This document shows positions 1 through 8,540 of a stretch of 64,000 nucleotides of DNA, one piece after another; position 1 is the first letter of the stretch; the number at the start of each line of letters is the position of its first letter. This DNA is from Anaerobacillus alkalilacustris. GTDB lineage: Bacteria > Bacillota > Bacilli > Bacillales > Anaerobacillaceae. The notes below the pieces were generated by a model, which saw only the letters and a list, made by a program, of their open reading frames with translations, was not told the origin of the DNA and made no database searches. The position numbers and the translations under genes are program-made. The stretch lies in contig NZ_MLQR01000001.1 in assembly GCF_001866005.1 (NCBI RefSeq), positions 517,978 through 581,977 of the forward strand, written 5' to 3'.

Positions 1-1974
1 GTAATTGTTAGTGGTACATTGATGTATCGAAGTTATCAGTATTCAAATCAAGTAATGCACGATAGTCATGCTAAAAACTATTTAATTTTTAACACAATTA
101 TGGAGCAAGAAAATTTAAGATTGGCAGCACTTGTTGAGTCGATCGCAACCTCTAGTTTTTTTCAGGAACAGCTTTCAAGTAACGATCTTGAAGAAATTAG
201 AGCACAAATAAAAGAGGAAGCTTATAAGTATCACCTTAATTTTGCTAGAAATTTCAATACGAATTTACTTACAATCTATTCACCTGAATTGAATGCGATT
301 TATTACTCTAACAACAACCGGGGAGGATGGGAATCTGATCCTTTTTTGATTGATGCAAAGCAGACTAAAAATAGATTAGAAAGTCAGTCTGTTAACCAGC
401 ACGGAATGGTATTACGTTCAATTGGACCAATATATAATGCCGAAAATGATTTAGTTGGTTTTGTTGAAATTTCTAATTTCCTAGATAATACCTATTTTGA
501 TTATCTTGTTCATGCTACTGGAACAGAAGTATCAATTTTTAATGGAAACAAGAGTGTAGTATCGACCATTTTTGATACTAGTGATGATGTTGTCAATACT
601 CCAGAGGTTCGCCTTGTAGACATAGAGATAGAAGATCCAGAAATAGTTGAAACAGTAATCGAAAAAGGTGAAGTTGTGATAGAACAACTTAGCCTAGAGA
701 ACGGAAGGGAAATTCAGGGGGGCTACTATCCGATTAAGTCAGTAACTGGTGATGTAGAAGGTGTCTTGTTTGTTGGTGTATCAATCGATGAGTTAAAAAA
801 ACAACAGTTAGATGATGCTATTATCTCTTCGGTAATCTTTACAATATTGCTTGTTGGAGTAGGGACAGCAACATTGTTTTATTTACATTTCAAATTATAT
901 CCAATATCACGATTATCACAGACTGTTTCGAAGTTCTCCGATTATGATTATCGTACAATGGTTGATAAAAAATATTTAAAGAAGAATGATGAAATTGGTG
1001 AGATTTCCAAAAGTTTAGCATCTATGCATGAAAATACTATCATACTGATTGAAGGGATTCAGAAATCGTCCTCAAATTTTACTAGTTCTGCTACGGATTT
1101 GCTGACCTTAACAGAAGAAAATCTAACCTCGATTGAGGAAGTTGCATTATTATTAGAAGAAATAAACAAAAGTGTTGAAATAGAACATATTAACTTAAAA
1201 GAAAGTTCAGTAGCGTTAGATACCATTGCAATTGGTGTGTCGGGAGTTGTTAACACAGTTAATGATTTTTCTAAAGAAATTGAGAAAGTAAATAAACAAG
1301 CTAATTCTGGAACAACATTAATAAAAAATAGTGTTGAAAAGTTTGATAAAATTACGAATAACTCTACTGACATAAGATTAAATGTTTCCCAATTAATTGC
1401 CTCTCTAGACGAAATAGGGAAGTTTGTAAATTCAATTAAAGATATTGCCAACCAAACTAATTTACTTTCGTTAAATGCGAGTATAGAAGCTGCACGAGCT
1501 GGTCAAAATGGAAAGGGATTTGCAGTTGTAGCTAAAGAAATTCGCGAACTTGCTAGTCAAAGTTCAAAGGCTTCCGATGATATTAACAGAATTGTATTAG
1601 GGATAAGTGAAAGTTCAAAACAATCTATAGAGTCTCTTAATAGAAATGAAGTCGGAATTTCTGAAGGGATAGTATTAATTTCAAAAATTGTTTCTTCCTT
1701 TGAAACAATTGAATGCTCAGTAAATGAACTTTTAAACCAAGCTGATCATTTATTAGGAACATCAGAGGAAATTTCAGCAACAATCCAAGAAGTAAATTCG
1801 TCGATAATTGATGTCGAATCTCTGTCTCAAAAAAATAAGGATTCGGTATCCACTATTGTAGGACACCTAAATAAACAAAAGAATAGTACTGAAAAGATTG
1901 TACTATCTTCAAGAAGTCAAACTGAGTTGGCTGATACTCTATCTGAAAAAATAGATATCTTTAAAATCAAATAA
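1..1974 (+). CDS. Methyl-accepting chemotaxis protein, 5' end outside window
   Basis: This is a transmembrane chemoreceptor that would pass ligand signals to CheA/CheW. The reading frame is open from base 1 and the first residues ([11 protein letters not shown]) look like the end of the first membrane helix, so the true start lies upstream. An extracytoplasmic sensor region of about 260 residues follows, then a second membrane helix near bases 830-890 ([19 protein letters not shown]), a HAMP segment, and the cytoplasmic coiled-coil signalling domain. The conserved hairpin tip is clear around 1440-1580 ([20 protein letters not shown], then [13 protein letters not shown]). The ligand cannot be read from sequence. 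The sugar locus next to it makes a sugar possible, but that is only inference from position. Confidence 0.93.
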   Translation, partial: VIVSGTLMYRSYQYSNQVMHDSHAKNYLIFNTIMEQENLRLAALVESIATSSFFQEQLSSNDLEEIRAQIKEEAYKYHLNFARNFNTNLLTIYSPELNAIYYSNNNRGGWESDPFLIDAKQTKNRLESQSVNQHGMVLRSIGPIYNAENDLVGFVEISNFLDNTYFDYLVHATGTEVSIFNGNKSVVSTIFDTSDDVVNTPEVRLVDIEIEDPEIVETVIEKGEVVIEQLSLENGREIQGGYYPIKSVTGDVEGVLFVGVSIDELKKQQLDDAIISSVIFTILLVGVGTATLFYLHFKLYPISRLSQTVSKFSDYDYRTMVDKKYLKKNDEIGEISKSLASMHENTIILIEGIQKSSSNFTSSATDLLTLTEENLTSIEEVALLLEEINKSVEIEHINLKESSVALDTIAIGVSGVVNTVNDFSKEIEKVNKQANSGTTLIKNSVEKFDKITNNSTDIRLNVSQLIASLDEIGKFVNSIKDIANQTNLLSLNASIEAARAGQNGKGFAVVAKEIRELASQSSKASDDINRIVLGISESSKQSIESLNRNEVGISEGIVLISKIVSSFETIECSVNELLNQADHLLGTSEEISATIQEVNSSIIDVESLSQKNKDSVSTIVGHLNKQKNSTEKIVLSSRSQTELADTLSEKIDIFKIK

Positions 1975-2013
1975 ATTCATTCAAAAAATCACAAAAAATA
2001 ATTCATAGACTTC

Positions 2014-2042
2014 TTGACTTATTATAAATAAAGTTATAATAT
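2014..2042 (+). promoter_or_regulatory. Probable promoter of the LacI-family gene
   Basis: TTGACT at 2014-2019 is a good -35 box. TATAAT at 2035-2040 (15-base spacer) or TAATAT at 2037-2042 (17-base spacer) can serve as -10. The CGAAAGCGCTTTCG operator starts nine to eleven bases downstream, where a bound repressor would block initiation. Confidence 0.6.
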
Positions 2043-2050
2043 AAGGGTAT

Positions 2051-2064
2051 CGAAAGCGCTTTCG
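2051..2064. promoter_or_regulatory. LacI-family operator (autoregulatory)
   Basis: Perfect 14-base palindrome CGAAAGCGCTTTCG with the central CG typical of LacI/PurR-family operators. It sits between the -10 box and the ribosome binding site of the LacI-family gene, suggesting autorepression. The same motif recurs at 3136, 3220, 3275, 3355 (variant), 14828, 14870 and 15008. Confidence 0.75.
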
Positions 2065-2083
2065 GATTTGGAGGAATTGATCA

Positions 2084-3088
2084 GTGGCAACTATATACGA
2101 TATTGCAAAAAAAACAGGATTTTCAATTACAACTGTATCTAGAGCGTTAAATAATTATCCTGATGTAGGCGCCAAGACAAAAAAAATTATATTAGAAGCA
2201 GTAGAGGAGATGGGGTATTACCCTAACTCAATTGCCCGTTCGCTAACTACAAAGAAGTCTTGGACTTTAGGAGTTATTTTTATCGAACACCTTGGTGTAG
2301 GGATCAAACATCCATTCTTTAGTGCTGTTATTCAAAGTATTAAACAACACGTTGAAAAGATAGGTTACGATCTTATATTTTTAAGTGAAAATATTGGCGA
2401 AGAAAAGAAAAATTATTTAGATCATGCTTTACACCGTGGCGTAGATGGGATAATTGTTGTTTGCACGAAGTACGATGACCCCGAAGTTGTGAAACTAATG
2501 GACTCGAAAATTCCAAGCGTAGTTATTGACTTGCATAGTGATAAGTCAAGTGTCGTGTACAGTGATCATTTTTTGGGCAGTGAAATGGCGGTTGAGCATC
2601 TTTATTCGCTTGGACACCGGAAAATTGCTCATATCAGTGGGCACCAAAGTACTTATGCTGGAATTGAGAGGATTAAAGGCTTTAAACATGCTACAGGGAA
2701 ATTTGGATTAAACATACCATCTACATTTATTGTTGAAGGAGGATATTTCTCCTACGAAGGTGGATATAATGCGATGAAACAGTTAATAGAGTTAGGTGAC
2801 AGGCCAACAGCGGTGTATGCTGCTGGGGATATGATGGCCATTGGTGCAATTAACGCCATTAATGATCATGGGTTAAATTGTCCCCAAGATTTTTCAATCA
2901 TTGGGTTTGATGATATTGAATTAAGTAGGTATACTAATCCGAAGCTAACGACGATTAGGCAAGATACAGATTTGATAGGTGAAAATGCTGCAAGAGTACT
3001 ATTAGATCAAATTAATGGCAATAAGGTATTCTCAGCTGTTACCATTCCGGTAGAGCTTAAGGTTCGCGAATCAACTAGGAAAATGTGA
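2084..3088 (+). CDS. LacI-family transcriptional repressor of the beta-glucan locus
   Basis: A 334-residue sugar-responsive DNA-binding protein. Residues 1-55 form the LacI helix-turn-helix and hinge (ATIYDIAKKTGFSITTVSRAL, then YYPNSIARSL). The remainder is a periplasmic-binding-protein-like effector domain ending in the family's typical TTIRQD...GENAARVLLDQI segment. The start is GTG, preceded by GGAGGA at 2070-2075. An exact operator palindrome lies in its own leader and seven related sites lie before the sugar importer and the GH16 laminarinase, so it probably represses the whole region up to about 19 kb. The inducer is likely a beta-1,3-gluco-oligosaccharide or glucose disaccharide. That is inferred from the neighbouring enzymes. 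Confidence 0.9.
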   Translation: MATIYDIAKKTGFSITTVSRALNNYPDVGAKTKKIILEAVEEMGYYPNSIARSLTTKKSWTLGVIFIEHLGVGIKHPFFSAVIQSIKQHVEKIGYDLIFLSENIGEEKKNYLDHALHRGVDGIIVVCTKYDDPEVVKLMDSKIPSVVIDLHSDKSSVVYSDHFLGSEMAVEHLYSLGHRKIAHISGHQSTYAGIERIKGFKHATGKFGLNIPSTFIVEGGYFSYEGGYNAMKQLIELGDRPTAVYAAGDMMAIGAINAINDHGLNCPQDFSIIGFDDIELSRYTNPKLTTIRQDTDLIGENAARVLLDQINGNKVFSAVTIPVELKVRESTRKM

Positions 3089-3135
3089 GGGGGATAAGAG
3101 ATAAAAAGTACATTATCTCTTTACTACCCTTTAAC

Positions 3136-3149
3136 CGAAAGCGGTTTGG
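3136..3149. promoter_or_regulatory. LacI-family operator-like site, importer copy 1
   Basis: CGAAAGCGGTTTGG, differing from the perfect palindrome at 2051 at two positions. It is the first of four such sites in the 338-base region between the repressor gene and the importer operon. Confidence 0.6.
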
Positions 3150-3219
3150 AAAAATCCTTAAATTATTCTTCACGATATCATTTAGTCATTTTGGAATTGT
3201 TATTTTTTTATGACATTAC

Positions 3220-3233
3220 CGAAAGCGCTTTGG
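3220..3233. promoter_or_regulatory. LacI-family operator-like site, importer copy 2
   Basis: CGAAAGCGCTTTGG, one mismatch from the perfect operator. It starts 84 bases after copy 1, close to eight helical turns, which would place both on the same DNA face. Confidence 0.65.
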
Positions 3234-3274
3234 GAGTAAGAAAAGCTAATAATAGTTATATTTTTATCTTAATC

Positions 3275-3288
3275 TGAAAGCGGTTTGT
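3275..3288. promoter_or_regulatory. LacI-family operator-like site, importer copy 3
   Basis: TGAAAGCGGTTTGT. The left half-site is well kept and the right is weaker. It starts 55 bases after copy 2. Confidence 0.5.
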
Positions 3289-3354
3289 TAATTTTTTCAA
3301 TAGTATTATTATCTATAGTTCCTTTTGGAATTTTAATTGTATAACAATTTACTC

Positions 3355-3370
3355 CGAAAGCGGACTTTGG
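3355..3370. promoter_or_regulatory. LacI-family operator variant with wider spacing, importer copy 4
   Basis: CGAAAGCGGACTTTGG carries both half-sites but is 16 bases rather than 14, with two extra bases in the centre. It is the site closest to the importer gene, ending 56 bases before its start codon. Weak binding or only half-site recognition is possible. Confidence 0.45.
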
Positions 3371-3426
3371 ATAAAGTTTCCTAAATCGGAAACCAAAATT
3401 ATATTAAAAAAGGTGGGGGAAAGAAA

Positions 3427-4749
3427 ATGAAAAAAATTCTAATGCTGTTATTAATCTCTGTTTTAGGCATTAGTTTGGCAGCTTGTGGTGTAGCTGATGA
3501 AGCAGGCGAAGGGAAAAAAGAAACACTAAGAATTTGGTCTTTTACAGATGAGCTTCAAGATGCTATTGAAGTATTTGAAGAAAGACACGATGTACAAGTT
3601 GAGTTAACAATTGTTCCAATTGAAGACTATCCAACACGCTTAAGACCTGTATTAGAAAGTGGCCAAGGAGCACCAGATGTCTTTACAGGAGAGTTAGTAT
3701 TTATTAAGGATTGGATTGAACAAGGTTATTGGGAAACTCTTTCACAAGAGCCTTATAATGTAGAAGACATTAAAGATGATTTTATCGATTATGTTTTTGA
3801 ATTAGGACGTAATACTGAAGGTGAAGTGAAAGCATTATCATGGCAAACAACACCAGGCGGAATCTTTTATAGAAGAAGTATTGCAGAAGAAGTGCTTGGA
3901 ACAGATGATCCTGAAGTAATTGGCGAAATGTTCTCTTCAATGGAAGGGTTATTCGAAGCTGGTGAGAAACTGAAGGCGGCAGGTTATCGCTTATTCCCTG
4001 ACGAAGGAGCTGTACGTTGGTTTGCACAAGGGCAAGATCCTCAACCTTGGGTAAATGAGAATGACGAATTAATTATGACTGAAGGACGTATAAATCATTT
4101 TGATTATGCAAAAGAACTTCGTCAAAAAGATTTAACTGCATTTGCACCAGAATGGTCTCCGGCATGGTTTGCAGCAATGGATGCTCCAATTAATTATAAT
4201 GCAGGTTGGGATGCAGTTGATGAGAACGCTACAAATGAAGTAGAAGTATTTGCATACGCGTTACCGACTTGGGGTTTACACAGCGTATTAAAGTTAAATA
4301 CTGAAGAAACAGTCGGAGATTGGGCTGTGACAAATGGACCAAACCCATACTTTTGGGGTGGAACATGGTTAGGGATCTATAGTGTTTCAAATAAAAAAGA
4401 TTTAGCATGGGAATTTGTAAAAATGATGACACATGAAGAAGAGTTCTTAACTGACTGGGCGTTAGAAACTGGAGATGTATTATCTTACCTTCCTGTAACA
4501 GATAAAATTAAAGATGAGTTTACTGAGCCTTTCTTAAATGGTCAAAACAATTACACGTTCTTCCTAGATGAAGCTCAATCAATTAACCCTGGTCTTGTTA
4601 CAAGATATGACCAGCAAATCGATCAGATGTTCGGTAATATGGTAGTGGAATATATTGAGGGAGCAAGAACAAAAGAACAAGCAATTCAAGAATTTTATAA
4701 TTTAGTTAGAAACGCTTATCCACATATTAAAACACCAGATCAACAATAA
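3427..4749 (+). CDS. ABC sugar importer, substrate-binding lipoprotein (beta-glucan locus)
   Basis: A 440-residue family-1 extracellular solute-binding protein. It opens with a lipoprotein signal peptide whose lipobox is LAAC, with the acylated Cys at residue 20, so the mature protein would be anchored outside the membrane. The body has the usual binding-protein layout (LRIWSFTDELQDAIEVFEER near the N terminus, Trp-rich binding regions in the middle). RBS GGTGGGGGA precedes ATG. Two permease genes follow. No ATPase is encoded here, so a shared MsmX-type ATPase elsewhere is likely, as in other Bacillus sugar importers. Beta-gluco-oligosaccharides are the inferred cargo because of the neighbouring GH16, GH3 and GH1 genes. 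Confidence 0.9.
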   Translation: MKKILMLLLISVLGISLAACGVADEAGEGKKETLRIWSFTDELQDAIEVFEERHDVQVELTIVPIEDYPTRLRPVLESGQGAPDVFTGELVFIKDWIEQGYWETLSQEPYNVEDIKDDFIDYVFELGRNTEGEVKALSWQTTPGGIFYRRSIAEEVLGTDDPEVIGEMFSSMEGLFEAGEKLKAAGYRLFPDEGAVRWFAQGQDPQPWVNENDELIMTEGRINHFDYAKELRQKDLTAFAPEWSPAWFAAMDAPINYNAGWDAVDENATNEVEVFAYALPTWGLHSVLKLNTEETVGDWAVTNGPNPYFWGGTWLGIYSVSNKKDLAWEFVKMMTHEEEFLTDWALETGDVLSYLPVTDKIKDEFTEPFLNGQNNYTFFLDEAQSINPGLVTRYDQQIDQMFGNMVVEYIEGARTKEQAIQEFYNLVRNAYPHIKTPDQQ

Positions 4750-4764
4750 AGATTAACTATTTTC

Positions 4765-4801
4765 AATAAGAGGAGTGGCTCTTGTGCTAGCTCCTCTTAT
4801 T
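4765..4801 (+). terminator. Hairpin between binding-protein and permease genes
   Basis: AATAAGAGGAG pairs perfectly with CTCCTCTTATT over 11 bp around a 15-base loop, without a long U-tract. Its position suggests partial termination or 3'-end protection, letting the binding protein outnumber the permeases. Confidence 0.6.
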
Positions 4802-4829
4802 AATTAAGAAGGGAGAAGGAAGGGTTTAT

Positions 4830-5720
4830 ATGAAAAAACTTAACAATTACGGCTACTTATTTATTTTACCTTTCTTTATCATTTTCATTACGTTCACTAT
4901 TTACCCAATTTTGTTAACGTTCTATTACAGTTTTACTAGCTATTCTGGTATGGGAAGTCCGGAATTTATTGGTTTTGCAAACTATACAAGGCTCTTAACA
5001 GACACTTACTTTTTACAAGCTTTTTTCAATACGTTATACATTTGGGGAATAAACTTTTTCTTTCAAATTGGTATCGCTCTTTTACTAGCTATTTTATTTT
5101 CTGATATCCGCTTAAATATGAAGGGGTTAGGATTTTTTAGGGCGCTATTTTATTTACCAAATTTAATAACTATTGCCTCTGTCGCTTTATTATTCAGCAT
5201 TTTATTAGGTTGGCATCATGGAACAATCAATCACTTATTACTAGACCTAGGATTAATTTCTCAACCTATCAATTGGTTGGCTAATCCAACGACGGCAAGA
5301 TGGTCAGTTGCCTTAATTGGTGCTTGGATGTGGTTTGGTCATACGTTCATTATTTTAATGGCTGGGATTTCAGGGATTTCGAAGGATTATTTTGAAGCGG
5401 CACTTATTGATGGGGCAAATCGCTTTCAGACCTTTACTAAAGTAACCATCCCATTATTGAAGCCTATCTTACTATATGTATTAATTACTTCTCTAATTGG
5501 AGGATTACAAATCTTTGACCTTCCAATGTTAATTACAGATGGAACAGGATCTCCACAAGGGTCATTAAATACAATGGTTTTATATTTATACAATCAGGCA
5601 TTTCGTTTTAACAACTACGGGTATGCTGCAGCTGTTGCCTATGGGTTATTTGTGATTACAGTTGTTTTCTCTTTAATAACCTTTAAAGCCATGTATAGAA
5701 AAAGTGTAAAAGAGGGGTGA
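4830..5720 (+). CDS. ABC sugar importer permease, MalF/UgpA type
   Basis: A 296-residue inner-membrane permease with six predicted membrane segments, beginning immediately at YLFILPFFIIFITFTIYPI. The EAA loop that contacts the ATPase is present (EAALIDGANRFQTFTKVTIP). RBS GGGAGAAGGAAGG precedes ATG. It lies 80 bases after the binding-protein gene across a hairpin, and its stop overlaps the region that starts the second permease, indicating translational coupling. It forms a heterodimeric channel with the next gene product. Confidence 0.92.
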   Translation: MKKLNNYGYLFILPFFIIFITFTIYPILLTFYYSFTSYSGMGSPEFIGFANYTRLLTDTYFLQAFFNTLYIWGINFFFQIGIALLLAILFSDIRLNMKGLGFFRALFYLPNLITIASVALLFSILLGWHHGTINHLLLDLGLISQPINWLANPTTARWSVALIGAWMWFGHTFIILMAGISGISKDYFEAALIDGANRFQTFTKVTIPLLKPILLYVLITSLIGGLQIFDLPMLITDGTGSPQGSLNTMVLYLYNQAFRFNNYGYAAAVAYGLFVITVVFSLITFKAMYRKSVKEG

Positions 5721-5725
5721 GGGTT

Positions 5726-6556
5726 TTGAATAAAACTAATATAGTAAAGGCGATTCTTTACGCCTTGTTAATTCTACTTGTGGTTATTAGCTTTATACCG
5801 TTTTATATGATGATTATTAACGCAACACGATCAAATGCGGATATTTTAAGGCATGGTTTTACAATGTTACCTGGACAGGCAATACTTGATAACTATCATG
5901 TATTGATCAGTTATATGAATTTATGGAGAGGTTTTGCTAATAGCTTATTTATAGCGGTATGTGTAACGGTATTAAGTTCATATTTCTCAGCGCTAACGGC
6001 TTATGGATTTGCTGTTTATAAGTTTAAAGGTAGTAACTTCTTATTTGTCTCAGTTTTAGTATTAATGATGGTACCTGGACAATTAGGATTGATTGGATTT
6101 TATGACTTGATCAGAACTTTTGGGTTTCTTGATACGTATATTCCATTAATTGTTCCGCCAATAGCATCACCTTTTATTGTGTTCTTCTTGCGACAATTCC
6201 TTTCGTCAACGTTGCATAGTTCATTATTAGAAGCCGCAAGGATTGACGGTGCAGGAGAATTTAAGATTTTCCATAAAATTGCTTTTCCTATTATGATGCC
6301 AGCAGTCGCAACGATGGCAATCTTTACATTTATTGGCTCGTGGAATAACTACATTATGCCGTTAGTTGTGTTATTTAGCCCAGAAAAATACACGTTACCG
6401 GTTATGATGGGGGCTTTAAGAGGCTCACAAGTAGCTCAAAACCTAGGTGCAATGTATTTAGGAATTGCTATTTCAGTAGTACCAATTATGTTAGCATTCT
6501 TATTTTTATCTAAATATATTATCAGTAGTATTTCAGCAGGTGCAGTTAAAGAATAA
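5726..6556 (+). CDS. ABC sugar importer permease, MalG/UgpE type
   Basis: The second channel subunit, about 276 residues with six membrane segments. The EAA loop is EAARIDGAGEFKIFHKIAFP and the protein ends with the characteristic ISSISAGAVKE tail. The start is placed at TTG 5726 because GAGGGG (5712-5717) lies eight bases upstream. The GTG at 5717, which overlaps the previous stop, has no usable ribosome binding site. It completes the importer together with the upstream permease and lipoprotein. Confidence 0.9.
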   Translation: MNKTNIVKAILYALLILLVVISFIPFYMMIINATRSNADILRHGFTMLPGQAILDNYHVLISYMNLWRGFANSLFIAVCVTVLSSYFSALTAYGFAVYKFKGSNFLFVSVLVLMMVPGQLGLIGFYDLIRTFGFLDTYIPLIVPPIASPFIVFFLRQFLSSTLHSSLLEAARIDGAGEFKIFHKIAFPIMMPAVATMAIFTFIGSWNNYIMPLVVLFSPEKYTLPVMMGALRGSQVAQNLGAMYLGIAISVVPIMLAFLFLSKYIISSISAGAVKE

Positions 6557-6572
6557 AAAAGGAGCATTGTTT

Positions 6573-7907
6573 ATGTCGAAGTTTACAAAAGATTTTATTT
6601 TTGGAACATCTACATCTTCGTATCAAATTGAAGGAGCTTATAACGAAGGTGGACGTTCTTTATCAATATGGGATACTTTCTCTAGAACCCCTGGTAAAGT
6701 ATTGAATGGTGATACAGGCGATGTCGCTTGTGACCATTATCATAGATTTGAAGAAGACATTCAGATTATTAAAGATTTGGGCGTTGACTCTTACCGTTTT
6801 TCAATTGCTTGGCCAAGGGTTTTTCCCGAGCAAGGTGTATATAACGAAGAAGGAATGAAATTTTACAAAGAGATAATTGCTAAATTATTAGAAGCAGGCA
6901 TTAAGCCAATGGCAACTATTTATCATTGGGACTTACCAATGTGGGCTTATGAAAAAGGTGGTTGGATTAATAGAGAGTCTGTTTCGTGGTTTATAGAATT
7001 TGCGGAGAAGTGCTTTGAAGAATTAGATGAGCATGTCCATTCTTGGATTACACACAATGAACCATGGTGTGCTAGTTTCTTGAGTTACCACGCTGGTCAT
7101 CATGCACCAGGACATAAAAATATTGAAGAAGGATTAAAAGCTGCGCATCATATTCTTCTTTCTCATGGTGAGGCCGTAAAACTATTAAAAGGTAAATTAA
7201 ATTCTAAAACACCTATTGGAATTACGTTAAATTTATCTCCAGCATATGCAGCTAGTAATTCGTTTAACGATCAAATTGCTTGTAACAATTTCGACGGATA
7301 TACAAATCGTTGGTTTTTAGATCCAATTTTTAAAGGCAGTTATCCAATCGATATGGTGAACCTTTTCTCAAAACAAGTCCACGATTTTAGCTATATCAAA
7401 TCAGGAGATTTAGAAACGATTTCAGTTGAATGTGATTTCTTTGGAATAAACTACTACAATCGAGCACTTGTAGAATTTACTAGTATTGATTATGCCCTAT
7501 ATACTAATGCTCATTCGGACTATCCGAAAACTGGGATGGGCTGGGATGTATCACCAGCTGAATTTAAAGAATTAATTCACCGTTTAAGAAAAGAGTATAC
7601 GGACTTGCCAATTTATATTACTGAAAATGGCGCAGCTTTCGATGACGTTCTAGAAGCTGATGGATCTGTTCATGACAAAGAGCGCACAGACTATATTGAA
7701 AAGCACATTTCAGCAGTTCAAGAGTTAAATGAAGAAGGAATGAATGTGGCTGGATACTTCTTATGGTCGCTTTTTGATAACTTTGAATGGGCATTTGGTT
7801 ATGAGAAGCGCTTTGGTATGATCTATGTTGATTTTGAGACTCAAGAAAGATATTGGAAAGATAGTGCAAAACGTTATCAACAAATTGTGAAAGCTACAAA
7901 ATTATAA
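6573..7907 (+). CDS. GH1 beta-glucosidase
   Basis: A 444-residue retaining beta-glycosidase with the GH1 TIM barrel and no signal peptide, so cytoplasmic. The N-terminal signature (FIFGTSTSSYQIEGAYNEGG), the acid/base motif ITHNEPW (Glu163) and the nucleophile motif YITENG (Glu351) are all present, as is WSLFDNFEWAFGYEKRFG near the C terminus. The start is ATG 6573 with GGAG at 6561; the frame stays open upstream without an SD. It probably hydrolyses imported beta-glucosides or laminari-oligosaccharides. An ABC importer delivers unphosphorylated sugar, so a 6-phospho-beta-glucosidase role is unlikely. It follows the permease gene by 16 bases, in the same operon. Confidence 0.93.
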   Translation: MSKFTKDFIFGTSTSSYQIEGAYNEGGRSLSIWDTFSRTPGKVLNGDTGDVACDHYHRFEEDIQIIKDLGVDSYRFSIAWPRVFPEQGVYNEEGMKFYKEIIAKLLEAGIKPMATIYHWDLPMWAYEKGGWINRESVSWFIEFAEKCFEELDEHVHSWITHNEPWCASFLSYHAGHHAPGHKNIEEGLKAAHHILLSHGEAVKLLKGKLNSKTPIGITLNLSPAYAASNSFNDQIACNNFDGYTNRWFLDPIFKGSYPIDMVNLFSKQVHDFSYIKSGDLETISVECDFFGINYYNRALVEFTSIDYALYTNAHSDYPKTGMGWDVSPAEFKELIHRLRKEYTDLPIYITENGAAFDDVLEADGSVHDKERTDYIEKHISAVQELNEEGMNVAGYFLWSLFDNFEWAFGYEKRFGMIYVDFETQERYWKDSAKRYQQIVKATKL

Positions 7908-7952
7908 ACGAAAAATACGTTTAACTTTTTAAAAGAATTAGAGGGGGATTAC

Positions 7953-8517
7953 TATGATAGAGAAATGCATTCGACTTATTCAAACTTCAACCCTTGGTAT
8001 GTCTCTGAAGACTTTGAAAATCTTTCCATGGTTCATGAAGCATTCCCTGATAAACATCTTATTTTTACAGAAGGATGTATTGAAGGTGGCGTGCAACTAG
8101 GCGCTTGGCATACATGGGAAAGATACGCAAGAAACATTATTGGTGATATGAATAACTGGTTAGAAGGATTTCTTGATTGGAACTTAGTGTTGGATGAGAA
8201 TGGTGGACCGAACCATGTTGGTAATTATTGTGATGCACCGATCATCGCCGATACAAAAACTGATGAACTTCATTTTAATAGTTCTTACTTATTATATTGG
8301 TCACTTTAGTATATTCATTAAACCAGGTGCAAAGAGAATTGGACTTGATACCAGTATTGAAGGTCTTTCTTCGACAGCGTTTAGAAACGAAAATGGTGGG
8401 ATTGTATTAGTCGTATTGAATGAAACAGAAGAAGTGAAATCTATTACCATTCAAATTGAAGATAATTATGTTGAAATTGAGGTGGATCGACGTGCAATTG
8501 CAACATTGGTCATATAA
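7953..8517 (+). pseudogene. GH30 glycosidase remnant, N-terminally deleted and frameshifted
   Basis: Only the last third of a GH30-type glucosidase survives. The first frame reads from about 7953 through FENLSMVHEAFPDKHLIFTE, which includes the FTEG nucleophile strand, to FLDWNLVLDENGGPNHVGNY. An extra T at 8288-8290 then breaks the frame. The C-terminal beta-sandwich continues in the next frame as YYIGHFSIFIKPGAKRIG and ends at 8517. The region carrying the acid/base NEP motif is gone, so no active enzyme is possible. An intact GH30 beta-1,3/1,6-glucosidase would suit this laminarin locus. The ribosome binding site GAGGGGG at 7941 seems to belong to the original operon. Confidence 0.88.
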
Positions 8518-8540
8518 TCAATAAAATTTGGAGGACTGAC

